Below are positions 18,033 to 26,563 of a stretch of 64,000 bases of DNA, piece after piece. Positions within the stretch are counted from its first letter, which is position 1. Each line of letters starts with the position of its first letter. The translations under genes were made by a program, and so were the position numbers. This stretch comes from Candidatus Avelusimicrobium intestinale (GTDB taxonomy: Bacteria > Elusimicrobiota > Elusimicrobia > Elusimicrobiales > Elusimicrobiaceae), in the NCBI GenBank assembly GCA_902765225.1, contig CACWYV010000004.1, positions 1 through 64,000 of the forward strand. The letters are read 5' to 3'. Under the pieces are notes generated by a model. It was given only the letters and a program-made list of their open reading frames with translations. It did no database searches and was not told the origin of the DNA.

Positions 18033-19625
18033 TTATTTTTTTTCTTCCTTGGCTTTTAAACTGGCTTTAATCAGACCGTCAAAAAGCGGGTGAGGACGCA
18101 TGGGCCGGGAGCCGAATTCCGGATGGAATTGGACAGCAATGAAATACGGGTGATCGGTCCGTTCCACAATTTCAGGCAGTACGCCTTCGTGCCACCCGGA
18201 AACCATAAGCCCCACATCTTGCAATTGCTTTACATAGGCAGGGTTAAACTCGTAGCGGTGGCGGTGGCGTTCCTCAATGCGGTCTTTACCGTATAATCGG
18301 TGGGCCAGCGAACCGGCTTTTAAATCAGCTGAATAGTTACCCAACCGCATCGTGCCTCCCTTGTACACCACGTTTTTCTGTTGGGGGGTTAAATCAACCA
18401 CCGGGTCCTTGGTGGTCGGGTCAAACTCGGTAGAGTTGGCATCATGCAGTCCGCACAAGTTGCGCGCGGCCTCCAACACCGTACATTGCATCCCCAAACA
18501 AATACCCAAAAAAGGAACTTTGTGTTCGCGGGCAAAACGGACCGTTTGAATTTTTCCTTCCACGCCGCGGTTGCCAAAACCGCCGGGAATTAAAATACCG
18601 TCTGCCGTTTTTAGGGCTTTAGAGACGTCGTCTTTTTCCGTATTGATATAGACGACCTCTACCTTGGCATCATTATTCATGCCGGCATGGCGTAAGGCTT
18701 CATGGATGGATTTATAGGCCTCTTGAAACTCGGCGTATTTGCCGGCTACCGCAATTTTGACCGTTTTGGAAGGATTCATGGCACGGTCAAAAAATTCAAA
18801 TTGTTTCGGATCCACTTCTTGGGTGGGTTTGAGGCCCAATAACGCAATAATTTGTTTATCCACTTCCTGCTTATAAAACATTTCCGGCACGTGATAAATG
18901 GATTTCGCATCCATACATTCAATCACCGCTTTGGCCGGCACGCTGCAGAAAAGTGAAATCTTTTCTTTGAGTGCCTGGGTGATTGGCTGTTCCGTGCGGC
19001 AAATGAGCATGCTGGGTTCAATGCCCAACTCGCGCAGTTTGTTGACGGAATGCTGGGTGGGTTTTGTTTTCAATTCTTGGGCTACCGCGATATAGGGGAG
19101 CAACGTTACGTGTACGCAGAGAACGTTTTGCGGGCCTTTTTCCAGGCGTAACTGACGGGCGGCTTCCAAAAACGGCAATGATTCTATATCGCCTACCGTA
19201 CCGCCAATTTCAATGATAGACACATCTGCATCATGTTCCAAGGCCGTAAAACGTTTTTTAATTTCGTTGGTAATGTGCGGAATAACCTGTACGGTTCCTC
19301 CCAAATATTCTCCGCGGCGTTCCTTATCAATGACCGTTTGGTAGATGCTGCCGGCCGTGTTGGTGTTAGCCCGCGTCATATTGACATCCAAGAAACGTTC
19401 GTAATGGCCCAGGTCCAAATCGGCTTCGGCTCCGTCCACGGTTACGAACACTTCCCCATGTTGGTAGGGGGACATGGTACCGGGGTCTACGTTAATATAG
19501 GGGTCACACTTAATCATATTAACTTTCAACCCGTTGAGTTGCAAAAGTTTACCGATGCTCGCGCCGGAAATTCCTTTGCCTAGCGAACTCACCACGCCAC
19601 CGGTAATAAAAATAAATTTAGACAT
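18033..19625 (-). CDS. pyrG: CTP synthase
   Basis: This 530-residue protein makes CTP from UTP, ATP and glutamine. The synthetase domain starts SKFIFITGGVVSSLGKGISG and contains DPYINVDPGTMSPYQHGEVF and IIEIGGTVGDIES. The C-terminal glutaminase domain has Cys376 in FLGICLGMQ and a VQFHPEF motif. The start at 19625 follows AAGGAGTCAATT and matches the family N-terminus; the longer frame is out-of-gene extension. It is the last gene of the minus-strand lpxL-to-pyrG unit and supplies CTP that KdsB, encoded just upstream, uses to activate Kdo. Confidence 0.97.
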   Translation of the reverse strand: MSKFIFITGGVVSSLGKGISGASIGKLLQLNGLKVNMIKCDPYINVDPGTMSPYQHGEVFVTVDGAEADLDLGHYERFLDVNMTRANTNTAGSIYQTVIDKERRGEYLGGTVQVIPHITNEIKKRFTALEHDADVSIIEIGGTVGDIESLPFLEAARQLRLEKGPQNVLCVHVTLLPYIAVAQELKTKPTQHSVNKLRELGIEPSMLICRTEQPITQALKEKISLFCSVPAKAVIECMDAKSIYHVPEMFYKQEVDKQIIALLGLKPTQEVDPKQFEFFDRAMNPSKTVKIAVAGKYAEFQEAYKSIHEALRHAGMNNDAKVEVVYINTEKDDVSKALKTADGILIPGGFGNRGVEGKIQTVRFAREHKVPFLGICLGMQCTVLEAARNLCGLHDANSTEFDPTTKDPVVDLTPQQKNVVYKGGTMRLGNYSADLKAGSLAHRLYGKDRIEERHRHRYEFNPAYVKQLQDVGLMVSGWHEGVLPEIVERTDHPYFIAVQFHPEFGSRPMRPHPLFDGLIKASLKAKEEKK

Positions 19626-19663
19626 AATTGACTCCTTTGTATAATAAAAAAAACACCCGGTTT

Positions 19664-20413
19664 TTAACGCGGGGCACAATGTTTAAGATAGTACGCTTCA
19701 GCTGCGGCCAAATCGGCTGCCGTATCAATAGCCGGGCCGGAGGGGGAAATTTCGGCGCATTTGATGACCATGCCGTCCTCTAGCGCGCGCAATTGCTCCA
19801 AGCGTTCCAACTTCTCCAGCGGACTTTCCGGCAGATGCACAAACCGCTCTAACGCGGCGCGGCGGTAGCCGTAGATCCCGCAATGGTGCCAGTACGGCAC
19901 ACGTAAGTTTTCTTCTGTTTTTTCCCGTTTATAGGGAACGCGCGACCGTGAAAAATAAAGTGCGCGACCGTTCTTGGCTAAGACCGCTTTGACGATATTC
20001 GGGTCGTCTACCTGTTCATCGTCCGGTCGGGCAAACGCTGCCGTGGCAATATCGCATGTGGGGTCTTGTTGTAATAACTGGGCGACGGCCAGGACGGTTT
20101 CGGTTTTGATAAAGGGTTCATCTCCTTGCACGTTGATAATCAGTTGTTCCGGGCGGTTTTGGGCGGCCTCAAACACGCGGTCTGTACCGCTTTTGCACGC
20201 GTCACTGGTTAGGATGGCCGTAGCCCCGAATTTCGCGGCAGCCTCCACTACCAGGGGGGCTTCGGTAGCAATCAACACGTCACCCAGGCCTGTGTTTTTG
20301 CAAGCTTCATAGACGTGTTGAATAACGGGTTTACCGCATAGCGGTTTTAAAATTTTTCCGGGTAAACGCGAGGACCCATACCGGGCCGGAATGACAATCA
20401 GTAAATTACTCAT
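19664..20413 (-). CDS. kdsB: 3-deoxy-manno-octulosonate cytidylyltransferase (CMP-Kdo synthetase)
   Basis: This 249-residue protein starts MSNLLIVIPARYGSSRLPGK, the nucleotide-binding start of KdsB, and has SGTDRVFEA, INVQGDEPFI, YFSRSRVPYKR and WHHCGIYGYR. It activates Kdo with CTP for lipid A-core assembly. The start at 20413 overlaps the rfaE1 end by 8 nt, indicating translational coupling. pyrG follows 38 nt downstream. Confidence 0.96.
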   Translation of the reverse strand: MSNLLIVIPARYGSSRLPGKILKPLCGKPVIQHVYEACKNTGLGDVLIATEAPLVVEAAAKFGATAILTSDACKSGTDRVFEAAQNRPEQLIINVQGDEPFIKTETVLAVAQLLQQDPTCDIATAAFARPDDEQVDDPNIVKAVLAKNGRALYFSRSRVPYKREKTEENLRVPYWHHCGIYGYRRAALERFVHLPESPLEKLERLEQLRALEDGMVIKCAEISPSGPAIDTAADLAAAEAYYLKHCAPR

Positions 20414-21398
20414 GTAACAGTACTCCTTCAATTTCAGCGCGGGTGGCTGTAGCCGTGCCCGATTTGCCCACCACAATCCCGGCGGCATAATTGGCCAAGG
20501 TAGCTGCCTCTTTGAGGTTGGCTCCGGAAGCCAAGGCCAAGGTTAAGACAGAAATAACCGTATCGCCCGCTCCGGTTACATCGTATACTTCGCGTGCCGT
20601 AGCCCGAACCGTGTAGGGGGCTTTGGTCCCTTTTTCAAATAAACTCATTCCTTCGGCACTACGGGTAATTAAAATAGAATCCGCGTTGAGCATCTTTAGA
20701 ATTTTGTTGCCCAACCGTTCTATGGCTTCCTCGCCGGGTTTTGGAGTTTCGCCCGCACCTTCCCAGGCTTCTTTGGTGTTGGGCGTCATGCAGGTAATGT
20801 TTTTATATTTTTTGAAATTATCAATCTTGGGATCCACGCAGACCGGAATATTTTTTTTACGGCACAAACTGATGATTTGTTCAATGTTTTGGTCGCTGAG
20901 CATCCCTTTTCCGTAGTCGGAAAGGATGACGCCGTCTGCCGAGTCAACGGCTTCCGTAAAACTTTTCATACAAGCGGCAGAAACAGAGGACGAAATAATT
21001 TGTTTGCTTTCGCGGTCAAAGCGGACGATTTGCTGTTGCTCTGCCATGACGCGGATTTTTTGCGTAGTCGGACGGTCCAAATCTTCGGTGATGCCGTTGA
21101 TATTCACGTGCCGTTCGCGCAGGAATTTTTTGAGCAGTTCTCCACCCAGGTCTGCTCCTGCTACGGAAATCATAACCGGTTTAGCATCTAATGCCGCCAG
21201 GTTGACGGCCACGTTCCCGGCACCCCCGGCCACAAAAAACTCGTTCTTTACGTCTACTACCGGAACGGGGGCTTCCGGTGAGATACGGCTGACGGAACCT
21301 TTGATAAAATGGTCCAACATAATATCGCCCACTACGACGATATTTTTCCCTTCAAACGATTGTAACAGATTTTGTAAACGGTTTGTTTTAATTGGCAT
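20406..21398 (-). CDS. rfaE1: D-glycero-beta-D-manno-heptose-7-phosphate kinase (HldE N-terminal domain type)
   Basis: This 330-residue PfkB/ribokinase-family protein has IVVVGDIMLDHFIKGSVSRI, SPEAPVPVV, the substrate loop GGAGNVAVNLAAL and the C-terminal anion hole DVTGAGDTVISVL. It corresponds to the kinase half of HldE; the nucleotidyltransferase half that makes ADP-heptose is absent and must be encoded elsewhere if the pathway is complete. It has an excellent RBS (GGAGGAATT before ATG 21398). The neighbour gmhB encodes the next enzyme of the same pathway. Confidence 0.93.
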   Translation of the reverse strand: MPIKTNRLQNLLQSFEGKNIVVVGDIMLDHFIKGSVSRISPEAPVPVVDVKNEFFVAGGAGNVAVNLAALDAKPVMISVAGADLGGELLKKFLRERHVNINGITEDLDRPTTQKIRVMAEQQQIVRFDRESKQIISSSVSAACMKSFTEAVDSADGVILSDYGKGMLSDQNIEQIISLCRKKNIPVCVDPKIDNFKKYKNITCMTPNTKEAWEGAGETPKPGEEAIERLGNKILKMLNADSILITRSAEGMSLFEKGTKAPYTVRATAREVYDVTGAGDTVISVLTLALASGANLKEAATLANYAAGIVVGKSGTATATRAEIEGVLLHE

Positions 21399-21432
21399 AA
21401 TTCCTCCGGCAAACCAACACCTTATTATATCT

Positions 21433-22530
21433 TTAATTGGGGCGATATTCCAGTAATTCCGCAGATACACTGCCGATAAATACTTCTGTCTTCATTTTTA
21501 CAGGAAGTTTGCGTTCATCATCCGTCAACCAAACTTGCAAACTTTTCCCTTTGCTGACAAAAATTCCTTCTCCGCGAAATTGCGGTTCTACAACTATACA
21601 TTTAAATTTTCCGGCCGGTGTTTTAACCGTTTCGCGCTTAATTACTTTGACAACTAACGGATATTGTTCTTCGCGGTTAAGGATATCAAAAATAATATCT
21701 TTTCCTTTTGCTAATTCTTGTCCCCGCACGAAATACAGCGAGGTCAGCATATCCAATACCGGTTGCGTGACGGTTCCGGTAAGAGCACGCAGACCGGATT
21801 TTTTGTCCACTTCGCCTTGGTAAGTATTGTGGGTGTAATCAAACATTACCCATTCATCGCGGCGGTAGTGTCCTTCCCGCAGGCTTTGGCTGTATCCCAG
21901 AGAATGAAAGTGCTGCGCGTCCAACCACGACAAGTTAATATCGCGTACCCGGAAGACGGTATCAATGATAGAGGCCGAGAAAGCCGTTGTTTGTATTAAA
22001 TAAGCATCGCGGCCGTTGATATTTACCAGCCCCCGGTTTTTGATATACGCCGTACCTACTTTAGCAAAAGAATAATACAACCCGTATTTGAGTTGTTCGC
22101 CTTGCCACGGGGAAGAAACTTCCTGATCCGGTCGGGGCGTAAGAGCCGCCAACGGGCCCAATCTCCGGCCTTCTAAAGGGAAAGCGGGTTCATCTGGAAA
22201 AACGGGTACATCCGGAACAGGGGGTACGTTGTTTTTTTCAGTTGTGCGGGGAGCCGTTTGCGGTAACGAGGCCACAGGGATAGATTGTTCAGACTGAGTC
22301 GGTTTGGAGACGGATTTAGTGAGCGGCGCAATAGACGGTTGGGCCGAAATCTGCGAGGTGGGGGCCGTCGGTACGGGGACAGTTTCCGAGGTTACGGCCG
22401 GGGTCGCAACTGCCGCGGCCGGGGCAGCGGTTTCGCTTGCGAGGGGAGAACCTGCCGGGGGGGCGGATTTATGCCAAAAACAACCACCCAGGATGCTTAA
22501 AGTCACCAAAAGAAGGGGGAACCGTCGCAT
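21433..22530 (-). CDS. DUF3108 lipoprotein of the envelope operon
   Basis: This 365-residue protein has a lipoprotein signal (MRRFPLLLVTLSILGGCFWH, lipid Cys at 17). A Pro/Ala/Thr-rich linker (about 25-115) leads to a DUF3108 domain (about 140-362) with GEQLKYGLYYSFAKVGTAYI, DRNRDINLSWL-like strands, LTSLYFVRG, and the end KGKSLQVWLTDDERKLPVKM followed by ELLEY. DUF3108 proteins are predicted envelope beta-proteins without a settled role. It lies between heptose genes and its start overlaps the gmhB stop by 1 nt, so a role in outer-membrane assembly is plausible but unproven. Confidence 0.85.
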   Translation of the reverse strand: MRRFPLLLVTLSILGGCFWHKSAPPAGSPLASETAAPAAAVATPAVTSETVPVPTAPTSQISAQPSIAPLTKSVSKPTQSEQSIPVASLPQTAPRTTEKNNVPPVPDVPVFPDEPAFPLEGRRLGPLAALTPRPDQEVSSPWQGEQLKYGLYYSFAKVGTAYIKNRGLVNINGRDAYLIQTTAFSASIIDTVFRVRDINLSWLDAQHFHSLGYSQSLREGHYRRDEWVMFDYTHNTYQGEVDKKSGLRALTGTVTQPVLDMLTSLYFVRGQELAKGKDIIFDILNREEQYPLVVKVIKRETVKTPAGKFKCIVVEPQFRGEGIFVSKGKSLQVWLTDDERKLPVKMKTEVFIGSVSAELLEYRPN

Positions 22531-23072
22531 TATTTTCCCTCCCGCAAAATAAATTTTGCTGCCCGTAGTAAATCCCGGGCTATGTATACGGGGTGCATAT
22601 CACGGTATTTTTGCTGATGTTTTTTGCCGTTAGCCGTTTGTACCAAAATGGATGGACACCCTATGTTGTGGCCAAAATCTATATCACTTTTTTTATCACC
22701 TATCATAAAGGAGTGAGCAACATCAATGTGGTATTTTTTAATCAGTTCCAACCCCAGTTTGGGAAGAGGTTTGCGGCAAGTACAATTTTCTTCGGGAGCG
22801 TGCGGACAAAATGCGATGGCTTCAAAATGGGCCGGGCGCAATAATTCACACACGCGGCGATTAACGGCGTGAGCCGCTGTCGGCGGGAAATAGCCGCGGC
22901 CGATGCCCGATTGGTTAGATACCATAAAAAAATGATACCCGGCTTTTTGTAAAAGCAACAACGCCTCGCGTGCACATTTATAAGGCCGCACGCGGGCCGG
23001 ATCGGACAAATAGCCATAATCGTAAATCAAAGTGCCGTCTCGGTCAAAAAAAACTGCCCTTATCGGAGTCAT
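22530..23072 (-). CDS. gmhB: D-glycero-beta-D-manno-heptose-1,7-bisphosphate 7-phosphatase
   Basis: This 180-residue HAD phosphatase has the nucleophile motif FFDRDGTLIYDYGYL, SNQSGIGRGYF, the GmhB zinc-loop cysteines in CPHAPEENCTCRKP, and the acidic motif IGDKKSDIDFG. It removes the 7-phosphate of heptose bisphosphate made by the RfaE1 kinase. The start at 23072 (MTPIRAVFFDRDGT) overlaps the lpxL stop as ATGA; the longer upstream frame runs through lpxL and is rejected. Confidence 0.93.
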   Translation of the reverse strand: MTPIRAVFFDRDGTLIYDYGYLSDPARVRPYKCAREALLLLQKAGYHFFMVSNQSGIGRGYFPPTAAHAVNRRVCELLRPAHFEAIAFCPHAPEENCTCRKPLPKLGLELIKKYHIDVAHSFMIGDKKSDIDFGHNIGCPSILVQTANGKKHQQKYRDMHPVYIARDLLRAAKFILREGK

Positions 23073-24013
23073 GCGCGCTCCTGCGGATGTTGTTGCAGAT
23101 AAGCCAATCCTTCGGCCTCGCGTTTCCAGCGGTTGTGTGCCCACAACCAAGAGGCGGGGTCTTGCCGTACCCATTGTTCGTAGTAACGTACCAAGAGCTG
23201 CGTAAACTCACGCACATGTTTTAGACTGTATTCCAAAGGGGGAAGAATCGGATCATAGACGGTACAAACGAGCTGACCGTTTTTTTCCCGTGATACATTG
23301 ACGGGGAATACGGGTACTTGCATTTTGATAGCCAACAGGGCCGTAATCGGGGCGAACGCCGCCATGCGGCCTAAAAACGGAATCCACATTTCTCCGGCGG
23401 TTGTGTTTTGGTCAAACAAGATACCAAGCATTTGTTTCTTCTTTAACCAACGCATACACGTGAAAAACGGTTTGTCCTGGTGATTGCTGTAAAGGGTGCA
23501 ACCGGAAAATACATGACGCAAGCGGTTAATTTCTTTATCCACGTACGGATTATCTATACGTTGGGCTAGAACGGCTTTTTCAAATCCGTAAACCGAGGCC
23601 GCCAAACCAAACGCTTCCCAGTTGGTAAAATGTCCGATATGAATAATTCCTCCGTTTTTTGCCACAGGCGAAGTTAATTTTTCCACGCCGTCTATACGGC
23701 AGTGTTTTCTAAATTGTGCTTTGCTCATGGAGGAGAGTTTCAAGAACTCGGCAAAAATAGCACCCATATTACACCAGGAATCCAGGGCAATTTGGTGAAC
23801 TTCCTGCGGGGACTTATCGGGGAACGCGCGGGCAATGTCGTGTTGCATGCGGGCAAAACGTTTGTGCATGGGCCAGCGGACGGGGGCGATGATCGTCCGG
23901 CCCATCCAAACCGCTAGCCGATACGGAAGCGCGCGCACAAACAGACACACGGCTTTTAAGGCTATGTACTGGAGAAAATGTAGCGGTGTTTTTTGGAAAG
24001 CATCCCGGGCCAT
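23069..24013 (-). CDS. lpxL: Lipid A late acyltransferase (LpxL/LpxM-like)
   Basis: This 314-residue protein of the lysophospholipid acyltransferase superfamily has a membrane-associated N-terminus (FLQYIALKAVCLFVRALPYRLA), the catalytic H(x4)E motif HFTNWE with His128 and Glu133, LAQRIDNPYVD, and ILFDQNTTAGEMWIPFLGR. It adds a secondary acyl chain to a lipid A precursor. It is the first gene of the minus-strand envelope operon. It has no Shine-Dalgarno sequence: a TATAAT hexamer lies 6 nt before the ATG, so the mRNA is probably leaderless. LpxL and LpxM cannot be told apart from sequence reading alone. Confidence 0.9.
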   Translation of the reverse strand: MARDAFQKTPLHFLQYIALKAVCLFVRALPYRLAVWMGRTIIAPVRWPMHKRFARMQHDIARAFPDKSPQEVHQIALDSWCNMGAIFAEFLKLSSMSKAQFRKHCRIDGVEKLTSPVAKNGGIIHIGHFTNWEAFGLAASVYGFEKAVLAQRIDNPYVDKEINRLRHVFSGCTLYSNHQDKPFFTCMRWLKKKQMLGILFDQNTTAGEMWIPFLGRMAAFAPITALLAIKMQVPVFPVNVSREKNGQLVCTVYDPILPPLEYSLKHVREFTQLLVRYYEQWVRQDPASWLWAHNRWKREAEGLAYLQQHPQERA

Positions 24014-24019
24014 ATTTTT

Positions 24020-24025
24020 ATTATA
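24020..24025 (-). promoter_or_regulatory. -10 element of lpxL, leaderless arrangement
   Basis: A perfect TATAAT (minus strand) lies 6 nt before the lpxL ATG, so transcription should start at or within 1-2 nt of the start codon. Confidence 0.65.
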
Positions 24026-24069
24026 CTATTTTACGCCGGACAGAAAATTGGTTTTAAACGGCTGTGAAA

Positions 24070-24078
24070 TGCTAAAAT
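24070..24078 (+). promoter_or_regulatory. Extended -10 promoter of lpxK
   Basis: TGCTAAAAT lies 35 nt before the lpxK ATG, leaving a leader of about 29 nt with a GAGAGGT ribosome-binding site. It is divergent from the lpxL promoter. Confidence 0.6.
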
Positions 24079-24113
24079 ATAACAAAGTAATTTTTTAGTG
24101 TGAGAGGTCACCG

Positions 24114-25301
24114 ATGGATTGGGAACGTTTGAAAGAGAGATTTGAAAACAGCGCGTCCGGGCGGAAGTTCCTGGCTTTTGCATCCAAACTATATGGTTGG
24201 GGTGTAAAATTAGACCAGGGGGCCTATTTGCACGGATTTAAATGGACCAAAAAAGTACGGGCGCGGGTAGTGTGCATTGGCAATTTGACGGCAGGCGGAA
24301 CGGGCAAAACAACGGCTGTCATGTTAGCCGCTATGGCGATGGCCGGGTCCGGGATCCGGGTGGCTATTGTTTCCCGCGGGTACAAACGGCAGAAAAAGAC
24401 AACCCGTCCGGTTATCCTGTTTGAAAATTTCAAAGGGGATTGGCGCAGTACGGGGGATGAACCGTTTATGATGAGCCGGGTCTTGGCGCCGTACAAAATA
24501 CCGATAGTTGTGTCTCCGGACCGGGTATGGGCGGCTAAGACAGCTATCCGCAAATTTAAAAGCCAATTGATTTTATTAGATGACGGATTGCAACATTACC
24601 GGCTGAAACGAAATGCTAATATCGTTTTGGTAGATGCCGAAAATCCCTTCGGCAACGGGCAGTTGCTTCCCTATGGTATCTTGCGCGAGCCGTTGACGGC
24701 ATTTAAACGTGCGGCGCTCGTTATTTTGACACATTGTGACCAAGTGGATGAAGAAGATTTAGAGGATATGAAAGCTGTTATTCACCAGTACAATCCGCGT
24801 GTGCCGGTGTTAGAGAGTGTACATCATCCCCAGTGTTATGTGGACATGTGTTCTTCCCGTCGCATCCCGCTGAAAGAAATTCACGGGCCGGCGGCCTGTT
24901 TCTGTGCGTTGGGCAATCCCGATTCGTTTGAAAACACATTAGAGTCGCTTGGGTTGGAACTCAAACAAAGGTGGCGGTTCCCCGACCATCAGCACTACAC
25001 GGAAGAGATGCTGCACACATTCCAAGCTACGCGCGAAGATTTACCGTTGATTACCACGTTTAAGGACTTTGTAAAACTGCCGAAAAACTGGCGCAGTATT
25101 TTGGAAAGGGACGTATATGTATTGTCCGTTAATCTGAAAATCCGCGGGGGCGAACACGAGAAAAAACTTTTCTTAAGTACCCTCTACCCGGATTTGTTTA
25201 AGAAAACCGCCCAGGCAGGGCAAACATCTGCGGTGCAGAATGCAACGCCGGTTGAATCGGTCGTTGCGCCGCAACCGCAAAAGGGAGCTTCCGCCAAGTA
25301 A
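24114..25301 (+). CDS. lpxK: Tetraacyldisaccharide 4'-kinase
   Basis: This 395-residue protein phosphorylates the 4' position of the lipid A disaccharide. It has an N-terminal membrane-associated region (FLAFASKLYGWGVKL), the Walker A CIGNLTAGGTGKTT near 54-67, VSRGYKR, DDGLQHYRLKRNANIVLVDA, and FGNGQLLPYGILREPL. The C-terminal 30 residues (AQAGQTSAVQNATPVESVVA) look unstructured and exceed the usual length. It is divergent from the lpxL operon, so both sides of lipid A assembly are controlled from one 100-nt intergenic region. Confidence 0.95.
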   Translation: MDWERLKERFENSASGRKFLAFASKLYGWGVKLDQGAYLHGFKWTKKVRARVVCIGNLTAGGTGKTTAVMLAAMAMAGSGIRVAIVSRGYKRQKKTTRPVILFENFKGDWRSTGDEPFMMSRVLAPYKIPIVVSPDRVWAAKTAIRKFKSQLILLDDGLQHYRLKRNANIVLVDAENPFGNGQLLPYGILREPLTAFKRAALVILTHCDQVDEEDLEDMKAVIHQYNPRVPVLESVHHPQCYVDMCSSRRIPLKEIHGPAACFCALGNPDSFENTLESLGLELKQRWRFPDHQHYTEEMLHTFQATREDLPLITTFKDFVKLPKNWRSILERDVYVLSVNLKIRGGEHEKKLFLSTLYPDLFKKTAQAGQTSAVQNATPVESVVAPQPQKGASAK

Positions 25302-25346
25302 TGGGGAAGTGACGAGGGTGGTGTGAGGTATTAGATTGAGGAAAAA

Positions 25347-25880
25347 ATGAATATGCAAATGAAAAACAAATTTGGTAGCAGAATGGGTTTCACACTTATA
25401 GAATTACTGGTGGTTGTGCTAATTATCGGTATATTAACGGCGGTTGCCGTGCCGCAGTATCAAAAGGCCATTGCCAAGGCCCGCTTTACACAAATGGTTA
25501 CGGCATCTAATGCTATTCGGGAAGCGGAAATGGCCTACTACCTAAACAATGGGGTATTTACCCGGGAAAGATCCAAACTGTTAATTTCGTTGCCTATAAA
25601 GTCGGCAGGTGCATTTGGTAAAGAAGGATGGCAATGTCACTTGGCTTATACTTATGATGGTGTTGCTAATGAAAATATAACCACTTTGTCCGCTAGCCGG
25701 ATTTCTTGTGTTTTGGATAAACCCAATATCGCCTATCAACAGTATTATTTGTCCAAACGGATTAACTGCTGTTCCTATGCCAGTGATGGATATAAAGGAG
25801 ATTATTTTTGTAAGCAGTTGACCAAAAAGCAAAATCCCTACAGCAATAGTAGCAGCATGCATTGTTATCAACGTTCCTAA
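25347..25880 (+). CDS. Type IV pilin-like protein (PulG/PilE family)
   Basis: This 177-residue protein has a 13-residue leader (MNMQMKNKFGSRMG) followed by FTLIELLVVVLIIGILTAVA, a canonical type IV prepilin motif with Glu at +5. The helix is followed by PQYQKAIAKARFTQMVTASNAIREAEMAYYL, typical of major or minor pilins. The C-terminal part is rich in Cys (WQCH, ISCV, INCCS, YFCK, MHCY), suggesting disulfide-stapled loops. It belongs to a different class from the Flp pilins above. No other type IV pilus gene is in the window, so it is an isolated pilin gene; this class is known to be numerous in Elusimicrobiota. GAGGAAAAA precedes the first ATG. Confidence 0.88.
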   Translation: MNMQMKNKFGSRMGFTLIELLVVVLIIGILTAVAVPQYQKAIAKARFTQMVTASNAIREAEMAYYLNNGVFTRERSKLLISLPIKSAGAFGKEGWQCHLAYTYDGVANENITTLSASRISCVLDKPNIAYQQYYLSKRINCCSYASDGYKGDYFCKQLTKKQNPYSNSSSMHCYQRS

Positions 25881-25979
25881 CCGCAACGAAAATTGGATTG
25901 CCTAATTAAATTAAGAAGGGTGTTATCCCGTGCTTGATACGGAGTCTCTTACTGGATAAAAACAGCCGGCAAGACAAGA

Positions 25980-26522
25980 TCACTTTTTATAAAAAACGCT
26001 CTTTTTAACCTGGTCGGCTTTTTCCGGCCCGAGCAATTTTTCAATAATGGCAAGTCCAAAGTCCACCGTGGCGGCGGCACTCTGCCCGGTAATGAGGTTA
26101 TCGTCTACCGCTACGTACTCCCCGGTAAATGTACCGCCAAAATCTTCGTTCATGGGGGTAAAACACGTGTAGGTTTTTCCTTTTAAATAACCGGCCCGGC
26201 CCAAAATGGTGGGGGAAGCACAGATGGCGGCTACTACTTTCCCTTTCGTTATAAAATGAGTAATAAGTTGTTGCACGCGCTCGTTTTTTTCCAGCAATTC
26301 GTATCCGGGTCCGCCGGGCAGTACAAGCGCATCATACTGCGAAGCATTCAAGTTGGCAAAAGAATGTAACGGCCCACACGTCAAGCCGAAACGGCCGGTG
26401 CTGTTTTGCCCGTCCAACGCATAGACGTCTGTATCTAATCCTCCTCGCCGGAGTATGGCATAGGTGCCGACTGCTTCCAACTCTTCAAATCCGTTTGCAA
26501 ATAATACAGCCACTTTTTTCAT
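25980..26522 (-). CDS. DJ-1/PfpI (ThiJ)-family protein
   Basis: This 180-residue protein starts MKKVAVLFANGFEELEAVGT and has the DJ-1 Glu near 16. The nucleophile elbow is AAICASPTILGRAG with Cys near 106, and VLPGGPGYELL precedes it. DJ-1-family proteins act in stress protection, deglycation or other hydrolase-like roles; the exact activity is not predictable. The start at 26522 follows GGGAGAAAAT. A terminator hairpin lies in its leader, downstream of metK. Confidence 0.9.
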   Translation of the reverse strand: MKKVAVLFANGFEELEAVGTYAILRRGGLDTDVYALDGQNSTGRFGLTCGPLHSFANLNASQYDALVLPGGPGYELLEKNERVQQLITHFITKGKVVAAICASPTILGRAGYLKGKTYTCFTPMNEDFGGTFTGEYVAVDDNLITGQSAAATVDFGLAIIEKLLGPEKADQVKKSVFYKK

Positions 26523-26534
26523 ATTTTCTCCCAT

Positions 26535-26557
26535 AAAAAATCCCCGCCGTAGCGGGG
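26535..26557 (-). terminator. Intrinsic terminator between metK and the DJ-1 gene
   Basis: On the minus strand the stem CCCCGC/GCGGGG with a 4-nt TACG loop is followed by ATTTTTT. It lies 7 nt after the metK stop and directly before the DJ-1 ribosome-binding site, so downstream expression would rely on readthrough. Confidence 0.8.
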
Positions 26558-26563
26558 AACAGA

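Noticed and set aside
24014-24113. Single shared operator between lpxL and lpxK
   Set aside because: The divergent promoters are clear, but no inverted repeat or direct repeat was found between them.
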